This document shows, piece after piece, positions 1 to 7,093 of a stretch of DNA of 64,000 nucleotides. The DNA lies in assembly GCA_019416455.1 (NCBI GenBank), contig DXXG01000015.1, positions 103,345-167,344 on the forward strand. The letters are read 5' to 3'. Below the pieces are notes generated by a model. That model had not been told where the DNA came from, did not search any database, and saw nothing but the letters and a program-made list of their open reading frames with translations. The stretch's first letter is position 1. Each line of letters starts with the position of its first letter. The stretch is from Clostridiales bacterium. Lineage in GTDB: Bacteria; Bacillota; Clostridia; Oscillospirales; Acutalibacteraceae. A program made the translations under genes and the position numbers.

Positions 1-10
1 TCCTCTCGAG

Positions 11-52
11 AAGAACGATGGGAACTTTACTTCGACACCGTTCTCTTTTTTC
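11..52 (+). terminator. possible intrinsic terminator of an upstream + strand gene
   Basis: AGAACG and CGTTCT arms enclose a loop of about 20 bases and are followed by a run of T. The gene it would end lies outside the window, so this is a structural guess only. Confidence 0.35.
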
Positions 53-59
53 TGCAAAC

Positions 60-88
60 ATTGTACCACGCGGGAATGCCCTCGTCTA
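60..88 (-). promoter_or_regulatory. possible promoter firing left out of the window
   Basis: On the minus strand TAGACG, a 17 base spacer and TACAAT with an upstream TG (extended -10). It would start a transcript near position 53 heading out of the window. Together with the GH120 terminator just to its right, this accounts for positions 1-177, where I see no gene. Confidence 0.35.
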
Positions 89-109
89 CTGTTCCGGGAA
101 GTCGGAGAC

Positions 110-151
110 AAAAAAAGACCGGGACCGCTCCTCACGGGGAGGGTCGGTCCC
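110..151 (-). terminator. intrinsic terminator after the GH120 gene
   Basis: GGGACCG (121-127) pairs with CGGTCCC (145-151); the plus-strand A run at 110-116 gives the U tract on the minus transcript. It lies just beyond the GH120 stop codon. Confidence 0.75.
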
Positions 152-177
152 AGTCAGTATGTTTTTAGGAAATCAGA

Positions 178-2163
178 TTACCACAGGTTCTTCCCAGCGT
201 CTTCCTTGGAAGCGAAGGGGCCGGGCACCACGTCGGCGCCGCGATGCTCGCCGAAGTAGTCGCGGTCGAAGGTGATGGGAGTACCATCGGGGTTCTCGAA
301 GTACTCTTCCGGCTCGAAAGCCTTGCCCAGAGTGCCGGTGTACACCATCTCGTCCTTGAAGCCTTCCAGGAAATCATACACGTTGGTGGTCAGCACGGGC
401 TTGCCGTCCTTCTCAGTGATCTCAACGGTCACCTGATGCTCGTTGTCCACCAGGCCGTCTTCCTCGTGCTTCCAAGCCTTGGCGCCGTTGAAGTACACGT
501 TGCCCTTGGACCACACAGGCAGATGAGAATCGTGGGCGGGAGCCAGCTTTCTCATGTTGGGAGTTTCGGAGTCCATGTCGAACTGAGCGATCCACTCCTC
601 GTAGGTGGGATACTCGTCCCAAACATGGGTGCCCACTTCACGGTTCTCCTCGTCGTGGCCATCGTCGCTGTCGTGGGGAGTGATGATGGGATCACTAGGC
701 CACTTCTGGACGAAGATGTTGTTATAGAACCGGTCGTCACCGTGGAGGAAGGTCATGAAGCCCATGACTTCGGTGCGGTGGGGGATATGATAGGGAGTGT
801 ACCGGGGATAGGTGCCGCCGCCCACGCAGGTGAGAGCGCCGCAGATCAGGTTGTGGACCATGGCCACGCCCTGAGTGGCGAAACGCAGGGTGGCGTCAGA
901 CAGCAGAATGTTGTTGTCGATGAGGGTGGGGCCGTGGCTCACTTCCACGAAGATATCCTGGCTCATCATGCCGCCCTTCAGACGGTCAGCGAAGGCAGGC
1001 TTCTGGTTGTTGTACAGCACGTTCTGGGTGATCCGGGTGCCCTGAGCTTCCCAGTCGCACCAGATGCCCATGGTGCAGTCGTGGATCCAGTTGCGGCGGA
1101 AGATCACGTCGATAGCGGCGTGGAGCTTGATGCCGGCGATCTCAGCGCCGCCCAGTTCCATCATGTTGTTGATGTGATGGATGTGGTTGTCCTCGATGAT
1201 GGAGAACACAGCGCCCATACGGCCGATGATGCCGCCCTGCTCGCAGTTATGGATGTTGCAGCGGCGCACGATGTGGCTGCCCACGTTTTCCTTCAGCCAG
1301 CCATGATACTGACCGCGGCAGACAGCGTCCCGTTCCATCTGGGTGGGGGACTTGACATGCTTATAGGTGAAATAGTGGTCGTTATCGGGGTCAAGATACT
1401 TGCCCAGAGAGATACCGGCGCACTTGGAGTTGCTGATCTCGCAGTCCTCAATGATCCATCCCTTGGACCAGTGGGGGCCGATCATGCCGTCCTGGTAAGC
1501 GGCGGGAGGAGCCCAGGTAGTTGCGGCCTTGTTGATGTTGAAGCCGGTGACGGTGATGTAGCCAACGCCGGTCTTGGAGGGCATGAAGCACTCACGACGC
1601 ACGTTGATCTCCACGTTTTCCTCGTTGGGGTTCTTGCCCTGGAAGTTGCCGTAGATCACGGTGTAATCCCCGTCCTGCTCAGCATACCACTTATAGGTGC
1701 TGGCTTCCGGCTCCCAAGAGCACTTGTACACTTCACCCTTGACGCACTCCTCGATGCTGCCGGCCTCATACATGGCCTTGTCATTGAGGTACACGCAGCC
1801 GGTGTGCTTGCTGCGGCCGGCAAAGTACCAGTCGCCGTACACATAGGTGGTGTAGGGGTTGTAGTCGCCGAAAATGCCATTGGCAACGCGGCAGACCCAG
1901 GTGTTGCCCTCATAGGGCTCCCAACCCTTGATGACTTCAGCACCGGTGATGATAGCTCCCAGAGGCTCCACGCTGCGATAGGTGATCCGGGCGTCCTCGG
2001 TGCCGGCGTTCTGGGGGTCTACATATTCCCGATAGACACCGGGGCCAACTAAGACTTCGTCGCCGGGCTTGGCGATCTTAGCAGCATCGTTGATGTGCTT
2101 AAAAGGTCTTTCCTGAGAACCATTTCCGTCCCGGAAAGCGTTGGCAGCAACATAAATTTTCAT
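178..2163 (-). CDS. GH120 family beta-xylosidase-like right-handed beta-helix protein
   Basis: A 661-residue protein that closely resembles, from memory, the GH120 beta-xylosidase XylC of Thermoanaerobacterium: a DUF1565-like N-terminus (KIYVAANAFRDG) followed by parallel beta-helix repeats. The two catalytic signatures are present: Asp370 in CDWEAQGTR (nucleophile) and Glu407 in IFVEVSHGP (acid/base). Family knowledge: removal of xylose from xylo-oligosaccharides. There is no signal peptide, so it should act in the cytoplasm on imported oligosaccharides. The start at 2163 follows GGAGGAG; an in-frame ATG at 2247 lies inside the promoter and cannot be used. About 14 residues are inserted between the catalytic residues compared with XylC. 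Monocistronic. Confidence 0.85.
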   Translation of the reverse strand: MKIYVAANAFRDGNGSQERPFKHINDAAKIAKPGDEVLVGPGVYREYVDPQNAGTEDARITYRSVEPLGAIITGAEVIKGWEPYEGNTWVCRVANGIFGDYNPYTTYVYGDWYFAGRSKHTGCVYLNDKAMYEAGSIEECVKGEVYKCSWEPEASTYKWYAEQDGDYTVIYGNFQGKNPNEENVEINVRRECFMPSKTGVGYITVTGFNINKAATTWAPPAAYQDGMIGPHWSKGWIIEDCEISNSKCAGISLGKYLDPDNDHYFTYKHVKSPTQMERDAVCRGQYHGWLKENVGSHIVRRCNIHNCEQGGIIGRMGAVFSIIEDNHIHHINNMMELGGAEIAGIKLHAAIDVIFRRNWIHDCTMGIWCDWEAQGTRITQNVLYNNQKPAFADRLKGGMMSQDIFVEVSHGPTLIDNNILLSDATLRFATQGVAMVHNLICGALTCVGGGTYPRYTPYHIPHRTEVMGFMTFLHGDDRFYNNIFVQKWPSDPIITPHDSDDGHDEENREVGTHVWDEYPTYEEWIAQFDMDSETPNMRKLAPAHDSHLPVWSKGNVYFNGAKAWKHEEDGLVDNEHQVTVEITEKDGKPVLTTNVYDFLEGFKDEMVYTGTLGKAFEPEEYFENPDGTPITFDRDYFGEHRGADVVPGPFASKEDAGKNLW

Positions 2164-2218
2164 TGCGAAACTCCTCCATTTGTCCAAAAATTTGAGCAAA
2201 AAAGACTGCTTACTTATT

Positions 2219-2247
2219 ATAATATAACAAGGCTGAGGGCCTGTCAA
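2219..2247 (-). promoter_or_regulatory. sigma-A promoter of the GH120 gene
   Basis: Minus strand TTGACA (2247-2242), 17 base spacer, TATTAT (2224-2219). Start point expected near 2212, leaving a leader of about 50 bases before the ATG at 2163. Confidence 0.8.
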
Positions 2248-2451
2248 GGCAGTGGGGGAGAAAAATGTTGGATCAACGGCTCCTTTTTACTCATGGATGA
2301 TGAGCGGATGAAATGACTTTTTTGATACAGTGTAATTGCAGGAAGAGTGAGTTACGCTTGCAGATGTTTCTGGAAAACATCTGTATTAAAAGAAAATATT
2401 CGTATAATTTTGTGAATTTGAATTTTTATGATAAAAATTATGCAGAAAATC

Positions 2452-2481
2452 TTGACAATGTTTTTTCGCTGGGTGTATAAT
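2452..2481 (+). promoter_or_regulatory. near-consensus sigma-A promoter without a downstream gene
   Basis: TTGACA (2452-2457), 18 base spacer, TATAAT (2476-2481): both hexamers match consensus. No plausible reading frame follows; the next landmark is a terminator at 2551-2591. The rest of the 2164-2621 gap is AT-rich and holds nothing else I recognise. Confidence 0.75.
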
Positions 2482-2487
2482 CCCCAT

Positions 2488-2591
2488 TGTGGAAAGCAAA
2501 GCAGCTTTACCGCACGGAATGTTTTTCTGCCGGAATAAAACGGGGCAAAAGACGCCTTGAAAGGTATCCAGACCTTTCAAGGCGTCTTTTT
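2488..2591 (+). ncRNA. candidate small RNA of about 100 nt
   Basis: A consensus promoter directly precedes this stretch and a strong hairpin-T tract ends it, with no start codon and ribosome site in between. The 5' part can fold (GGAAAGC with GCTTTACC, and CGGAA with TTCTGCCG). I could not match it to SRP RNA, 6S RNA, or a riboswitch class I know. It could instead be a relic leader. Confidence 0.4.
2551..2591. terminator. bidirectional intrinsic terminator
   Basis: A perfect 15 bp inverted repeat (2551-2565 with 2572-2586), loop of 6, T run on the plus side and A run on the left. It can end the histidine kinase operon (minus) and the candidate small RNA (plus). Confidence 0.85.
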
Positions 2592-2621
2592 ACTGTTTAA
2601 AGGAGAGTGGCATCTCTTGAG

Positions 2622-3527
2622 TTATGCGTGTGGCTTACTGCTGGATGGGAAGGAAAGGGTCACGGTCAGCCGGCCGTCGCCGTATGCCGCGCCGATGGTA
2701 CCTCCCATCCGTTCCGTCAGCAGTTTGGCAATGGAAAGTCCCAGACCAGTGGAGTTCCGAGCGGCCTCCACGGTGTAGAACCTGTCAAAAAGTCGTCCGG
2801 CCGCAACTTGGTCCAGGCCGGGAGCCAGGTTGGAAAAGGCGATGGTCCCTGTCTCGTCCAGGGTGACGGCCAAGTCTCCGGCGCTGTATTTCAAAGCGTT
2901 TCCCAAAATGTTCCCCAGTACCCGGTTCAGTGCGCTGGGATCCAGGAGCCGCTCCACTTTGGTTTGGGGAAGTGTCACCTCCGGAGTGATGCAGCGGCTT
3001 TCAAAAGTGCCGTAAAAGGAGAGCAGTGACTCTTCCAGGGCACGGCCCAGGTCCACCGTCCGAAGGTCCAGCTCCTGGGAGGAGGCCGCCACAGAGTAGC
3101 GGAACAATTCCTCCGTCAGCCGTTTCATGGCCTGAGTCCTGTTTTCGATCTGTTCTAAGTATCGAAGGGTATCCGGGGGCAGGGACTGACCTTTCAGCAG
3201 CTCCAAGTACCCGCAGATGGCTGTGAGTGGTGTGCGTAGGTCGTGGGACATGTTGGCAACGCCTTCTTTTAGTTCCCGGTCTCCCTGCTGATAACGCAGC
3301 CTGTCCCGGCGCAGGTCTCGTAGTTCTTGATTGAGACAGGACGCAAGCCGCCGCATCTCCCGGTCCCGAGTGGAGAGGGAGAGCAGAGTGTTGGTTTCTT
3401 CCGTAAGCCGTTCCTTCAGACTTTCCCGCAGCTGCCGGGCGCCTTTGCGCAGAAAATACACCTTGACCCCTAAAGCGGCTAAGGCAATAGTCAGCAGCAG
3501 GATGACAGTCCACAGGACGGCGATCAT
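2622..3527 (-). CDS. sensor histidine kinase of an ABC-linked two-component system
   Basis: A 301-residue kinase. One membrane segment (about residues 4-24) is followed by a coiled linker, the H box with phospho-acceptor His95 (NMSHDLRTPLTAI), an N box (NILGNALKYS, 206-215), an F box (RLFDRFYTV) and a G box (STGLGLSIAKLL). There is no extracellular sensor domain, so the stimulus is probably relayed by the co-encoded transporter, as in antimicrobial-peptide modules; that is inference. Start at 3527 rather than 3575: the ribosome site AGGGGTG overlaps the TAG stop of the preceding permease, 10 bases away. Last gene of a five-gene operon. Confidence 0.85.
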   Translation of the reverse strand: MIAVLWTVILLLTIALAALGVKVYFLRKGARQLRESLKERLTEETNTLLSLSTRDREMRRLASCLNQELRDLRRDRLRYQQGDRELKEGVANMSHDLRTPLTAICGYLELLKGQSLPPDTLRYLEQIENRTQAMKRLTEELFRYSVAASSQELDLRTVDLGRALEESLLSFYGTFESRCITPEVTLPQTKVERLLDPSALNRVLGNILGNALKYSAGDLAVTLDETGTIAFSNLAPGLDQVAAGRLFDRFYTVEAARNSTGLGLSIAKLLTERMGGTIGAAYGDGRLTVTLSFPSSSKPHA

Positions 3528-3537
3528 AAAAACACCC

Positions 3538-4383
3538 CTATTTGATATCTTTTTGACGGAACAGCGTAAGGCCAATGAAAGTGACTAGGGCAAAAAACAG
3601 GGCACTGAAAAGCAACAAGGCCCCAAAGGTATTCGCCTGGACCATGGTGAATTGAACGGCCTGGCAGGCGGGGAGGAAGTTCCAGAGAAATTCCAGGACG
3701 GCCCGAGGGGCTCCCGTGAGGTAGTCCGGATTGGGGACTTCTGGCAGGTTCGGGTCCGCGGTGTAGATGGTGACATTGTCACCCAGGGTCTGCTGGGTAA
3801 ATTGGGGAACGGTCTCCGGCTCACTCAAAGAATTGTAAATGATCTGCGAGGTGCCGAACAGGACGAACGCCACCAGTAGGCCGAAGATGATGCCTGTGGA
3901 CCGATCGGAGGACAGGGCGGCTACCAGCACTGCCAACGCTCCGGCAGCGATTCCCGATATCAGGGAACAGAGAATGTATCCCAGCAAAGCTTCGCAGCTC
4001 AGGGTGAACATGCGCCCGTCCAGTAGACCGTACACCGTTCCGGCTCCCATAGGCCCAACGGAGAAACACACAGTGGCAAGGACAGTCACCAGAGCGTGGG
4101 ACAGGTAGATCTGTCCTTTGGTGTGGCCGCAGATCAGCTTGTTGCGGATGGTTTTATGGGAAAAGTCCGCCCCAATGAACAGCCCGCAGAACGCGGCGGC
4201 CGCGAAGGGCAGGAACATGGTGAAGGAGAAGAAGTTCTGATGTTCCATGCCCTGTGCTGCGTTTGCTCCTTGAGCGGAGTTTTTCATCAGCCATACCTCT
4301 AGCAGGGCCAGACAGAGCGTGCCCATATACAGGGATCTGCTGCGGACCAGCCGGTACAGGTCCGCCGAAAGTAAAGATCTCAT
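3538..4383 (-). CDS. ABC-2 type transporter permease, second of two
   Basis: A 281-residue integral membrane protein with about six hydrophobic segments and a central soluble stretch (residues 190-225) between segments 5 and 6. It is paralogous to the permease just upstream: both start with (M)xxLLSAxxYRLxRS and end with a charged K-D-(I/V)-K tail, so they probably form a heterodimer with the ATPase encoded at 5232-6146. ATG at 4383 is preferred over GTG at 4392 because AAGGAGG sits 8 bases before it. Substrate unknown; lantibiotic or bacitracin-type protection is the usual role for this layout. Confidence 0.8.
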   Translation of the reverse strand: MRSLLSADLYRLVRSRSLYMGTLCLALLEVWLMKNSAQGANAAQGMEHQNFFSFTMFLPFAAAAFCGLFIGADFSHKTIRNKLICGHTKGQIYLSHALVTVLATVCFSVGPMGAGTVYGLLDGRMFTLSCEALLGYILCSLISGIAAGALAVLVAALSSDRSTGIIFGLLVAFVLFGTSQIIYNSLSEPETVPQFTQQTLGDNVTIYTADPNLPEVPNPDYLTGAPRAVLEFLWNFLPACQAVQFTMVQANTFGALLLFSALFFALVTFIGLTLFRQKDIK

Positions 4384-4396
4384 TACGCACACCTCC

Positions 4397-5239
4397 TTAT
4401 TTCACGTCCTTGCGGACGAACAGGATCAATCCCACGGCGGTGGTCAGAGCGGTGAACACCATGCCCAAAGCCAGCAAAAGCAAGGGATGATCCAAGGCGG
4501 TGAACGCTACCGCAAAACACTGGCTGGTGGGCAGAAAGTACAGGAAGAAGGTGCAGAGCGTCCGGGGCAGTCCCTGAAGATAGTTGGGGTTTGGCACCAT
4601 GGGAGCACCGTATTCCGTGAGATAACCCACCTGTCCGTTTTCCAGGATCTGGGTGGATTCCTGCACCAGTTCCGGTTCCAGCAGTGCGGTCATCAAGCTC
4701 TGCCCCACAAACAGCAGGGCAAAGGCCAGCAGGATGCCCACCACCAAGCCCACCGCTCGGTTGGAGACCAGCATCGCCAGCATGGTGGAAAAAGAGGCTG
4801 CCGCCACTCCTATCACACAAGAGCAGACGAGATAGGCGGCTAAGGCTTGGGCGCTCAGGTGGAATCCCCCCACCAGAGGGATCCCCACAGCCAGGCCTGT
4901 GAGGATAGCCACGACGGAAAACGACAGAGAGACCACGACGGCCAGGATCAGGTCGGCAGTGTAGATCTTCCAGCGGGGGATCCCCGCCGTCAGTTTGCTG
5001 CGCAGGGTACCGTCGGCGTATTCCGAACCCAGAAAGATGCCGCAGAAAGCGGGCATGGCCAAAACTGCCAGCATGGGGTAGAAGAAAAAGGCTTCCTCCA
5101 GACCGCCTTTCCAGTTTAAGATTCCCTTGTAGCTAGAGAGCAGAGTGTAGAGCTCCACTCCCGCGGCGCCAAGAAGTCCCGCGTAGAACACTTTGCTTCG
5201 CAGCAGCCGGTAAAAGTTGGCGGAAAGAAGGTCACTCAT
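4397..5239 (-). CDS. ABC-2 type transporter permease, first of two
   Basis: A 280-residue membrane protein with about six transmembrane segments, paralogue of the next gene. ATG at 5239 has a GGGAGGGG site and overlaps the stop of the ATPase gene by 8 bases, indicating translational coupling; the longer frame to 5287 lies wholly within the ATPase gene. Predicted partner of the ATPase in exporting or expelling a membrane-active compound. Family assignment rests on topology and context, not on a diagnostic motif. Confidence 0.8.
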   Translation of the reverse strand: MSDLLSANFYRLLRSKVFYAGLLGAAGVELYTLLSSYKGILNWKGGLEEAFFFYPMLAVLAMPAFCGIFLGSEYADGTLRSKLTAGIPRWKIYTADLILAVVVSLSFSVVAILTGLAVGIPLVGGFHLSAQALAAYLVCSCVIGVAAASFSTMLAMLVSNRAVGLVVGILLAFALLFVGQSLMTALLEPELVQESTQILENGQVGYLTEYGAPMVPNPNYLQGLPRTLCTFFLYFLPTSQCFAVAFTALDHPLLLLALGMVFTALTTAVGLILFVRKDVK

Positions 5240-6146
5240 TTCGTTCCCCTCCCACCAGATTGATGTAGTAGCTCTCCAAAGACTCATCCCGCTCTTTTAA
5301 GGAGAGAAGCTGGCACTGTTCTTTGCTCAGTTCTTCCACTAGCTGGGAGATGTTCACTGTGCCGTAGATGTCCACCGAGGTGTCATCCACCACACTGTAT
5401 TCCATTTTCTGGCGGTCCAGCACCCACACCAGCGCCTGGACGTTGGTCACCTGGGCCCGGACGCATTTCCGACAGGCGGCTTCCAGTTCCTGAGCGCTCA
5501 CTTCTCGCACCATACGGCCCCCATCGATGAAGCCGTAGTGGGTGGCCAGCTTGGAGAGTTCGTCCAGGATGTGGCTGGAGATCAGCACAGTGATCTGCCG
5601 TTCCCGGTTCAGTTTCAGGATCAGCTCCCGTATCTCTACGATGCCCTGAGGGTCCAGGCCGTTGACCGGTTCATCCAGTACCAGAAAGTCGGGATCGCCG
5701 CACAGCGCCACGGCAATACCCAGCCGCTGCTTCATACCCAGGGAGAAATTCCTGGCTTTTTTCTTTCCGGTGTTTTCCAGCCCCACCAGCCGCAGCAGTT
5801 CCGGGATCTCCCTGTCGTCGGGAAGCCCCAGCACACGGCACTGCATTTTCAGATTGTCCACAGCGGTCATGTCCGGGTAAAGAGAAGGTGTCTCCACTAC
5901 GGCTCCCATCCGACGCCGTGCTTTGGAAAGGCCTTTTTCGCCCCAGCGCTTGCCGTAAAGGGTGTAGCCTCCGGCAGTGGGGTCTTGCAGCCCACACACC
6001 ACCCGGATGAGGGTGGTCTTGCCTGCGCCGTTTTTTCCCACCAGGCCGTAAATGGAACCTCTGGGCACATGCATCGTCAAACTGTCCAGGGCCTTGAAGC
6101 GGCGGTAATGCTTGCAAAGGCCCGTTGTTTCCAAAACGTATTCCAT
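5232..6146 (-). CDS. ABC transporter ATP-binding protein of the two-component operon
   Basis: A 304-residue ATPase with Walker A VGKNGAGKTT (36-45), signature FSLGMKQRLGIA (134-145), Walker B FLVLDEP (154-160) and a C-terminal extension of about 80 residues typical of the BcrA/drug-peptide subfamily. GGAGG lies 8 bases before the ATG at 6146. It energises the two permeases encoded downstream. The 108-base gap to the response regulator holds four phased repeats (see 6194-6234), so the transporter genes are probably induced by the regulator encoded just upstream. Confidence 0.88.
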   Translation of the reverse strand: MEYVLETTGLCKHYRRFKALDSLTMHVPRGSIYGLVGKNGAGKTTLIRVVCGLQDPTAGGYTLYGKRWGEKGLSKARRRMGAVVETPSLYPDMTAVDNLKMQCRVLGLPDDREIPELLRLVGLENTGKKKARNFSLGMKQRLGIAVALCGDPDFLVLDEPVNGLDPQGIVEIRELILKLNRERQITVLISSHILDELSKLATHYGFIDGGRMVREVSAQELEAACRKCVRAQVTNVQALVWVLDRQKMEYSVVDDTSVDIYGTVNISQLVEELSKEQCQLLSLKERDESLESYYINLVGGERNE

Positions 6147-6193
6147 GATCGTGATACCTCCTTGTGGATCTGGGAGTATCTTACAGGGGAAAG

Positions 6194-6234
6194 GTCAAGA
6201 CAGCGGTCAAGAAAATCGTAAAGAAAGAGTAAAG
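6194..6234 (-). promoter_or_regulatory. four phased direct repeats, likely response regulator operator
   Basis: Plus-strand GTCAAG (6194), GTCAAG (6206), GTAAAG (6218) and GTAAAG (6229), spaced 12, 12 and 11 bp, i.e. on one face of the helix; on the minus strand CTTTAC/CTTGAC. Such repeats are usual for OmpR-type regulators. They lie between the regulator gene and the ABC genes. Confidence 0.6.
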
Positions 6235-6254
6235 ATAGCAGTTTTCAGTCTGGC

Positions 6255-6935
6255 TCAGAGGGAATCTTCTTCCCTTTCCAGGTTTAGCTTGAAACCAATG
6301 CCCCACACGGCTTGGATCAGGTCCCTGCCTCCCACGTCCCGAAGCTTTTTTCGCAGGTTGCTCACATGCTGTTTTAAGGAGCTTTCCGTGCAGTCGGGGG
6401 TGTCCTGAGCAATGCGGTCCAGAATGACCGACTTTGCCACTGCTTGGGTGGGATTTTGCATCAGCAGCTTTAATATGGCGTATTCCGTTTTGGTAAGGTG
6501 GACCGGTTCTCCTCCCAGGGTCACTTCCCTGGAAAGGGTGTCTAGGGTAAGGTCCCCGGCGCGGTAGACAGGCGCGTCAGGGGAGGGGGATTTCCGCAGT
6601 TGTACCTGGATCCGGGCCAGCAGCTCCTTGATCTCGAAAGGCTTGGTGATATAATCTGCGGCGCCTCCCAAGAGCAGCCGCACCTTATCGTCCACTCCCA
6701 CTTTGGCGCTGACCACGATCACCGGCACGCCGGAGAGTTTTTCCAATACCTGTTCTCCGGAAAGGCCGGGGAGCATCAGATCAAGCAGCACCAGGTCGGG
6801 CAGCTGTTTGGAAAGCAGGTACAGCGCTTCCGTTCCCGAGTAAGCGCGCTTTACCTGGTAGCCTTCCTTTTCCAGCACTTCCTCCAGCAAATCTCCAATG
6901 GGTTGATCGTCCTCGATAATGGCAATGGTTTTCAC
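6255..6935 (-). CDS. OmpR/PhoB family response regulator
   Basis: A 226-residue regulator: receiver domain with the acidic pair Asp9-Asp10, phospho-acceptor Asp52 in LLDLMLPG and Lys in ITKPFE, then a winged-helix Trans_reg_C domain (about 125-220, ending VWGIGFKL). GTG at 6935 is chosen: AAGGAGG sits 8 bases upstream and the next residues KTIAIIEDD are a typical receiver start. First gene of the operon regulator-ATPase-permease-permease-kinase. It should bind the phased repeats at 6194-6234. Confidence 0.9.
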   Translation of the reverse strand: MKTIAIIEDDQPIGDLLEEVLEKEGYQVKRAYSGTEALYLLSKQLPDLVLLDLMLPGLSGEQVLEKLSGVPVIVVSAKVGVDDKVRLLLGGAADYITKPFEIKELLARIQVQLRKSPSPDAPVYRAGDLTLDTLSREVTLGGEPVHLTKTEYAILKLLMQNPTQAVAKSVILDRIAQDTPDCTESSLKQHVSNLRKKLRDVGGRDLIQAVWGIGFKLNLEREEDSL

Positions 6936-6966
6936 AAAGCTCCTCCTTCCCGGGCACATTTATTTC

Positions 6967-6995
6967 AGGGTAGCGGAATTTCCCCAGGTTGTCAA
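6967..6995 (-). promoter_or_regulatory. promoter of the response regulator operon
   Basis: Minus strand TTGACA (6995-6990), 17 base spacer, TACCCT (6972-6967). The -35 is perfect and the -10 is poor. Confidence 0.6.
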
Positions 6996-7043
6996 GGGTC
7001 CTGTTTTTGGGGGTTCGGGCGGCTGGGACAGGATTTTTATGGG

Positions 7044-7084
7044 GAAAAAAGAAAACTGCCAGGGGACGGAATGTCCCTCGGCAG
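7044..7084 (-). terminator. intrinsic terminator after the solute-binding lipoprotein
   Basis: CTGCC-AGGGGAC pairs with GTCCCT-CGGCAG around a short loop; plus-strand A tract at 7044-7055 gives the U tract on the minus strand. Confidence 0.75.
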
Positions 7085-7093
7085 TCCTTGTTC

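Noticed and set aside
244..2052. Open frame of 602 codons on the plus strand opposite the GH120 gene
   Set aside because: Shadow frame: no ribosome site or promoter, and the GH120 catalytic motifs are on the other strand.
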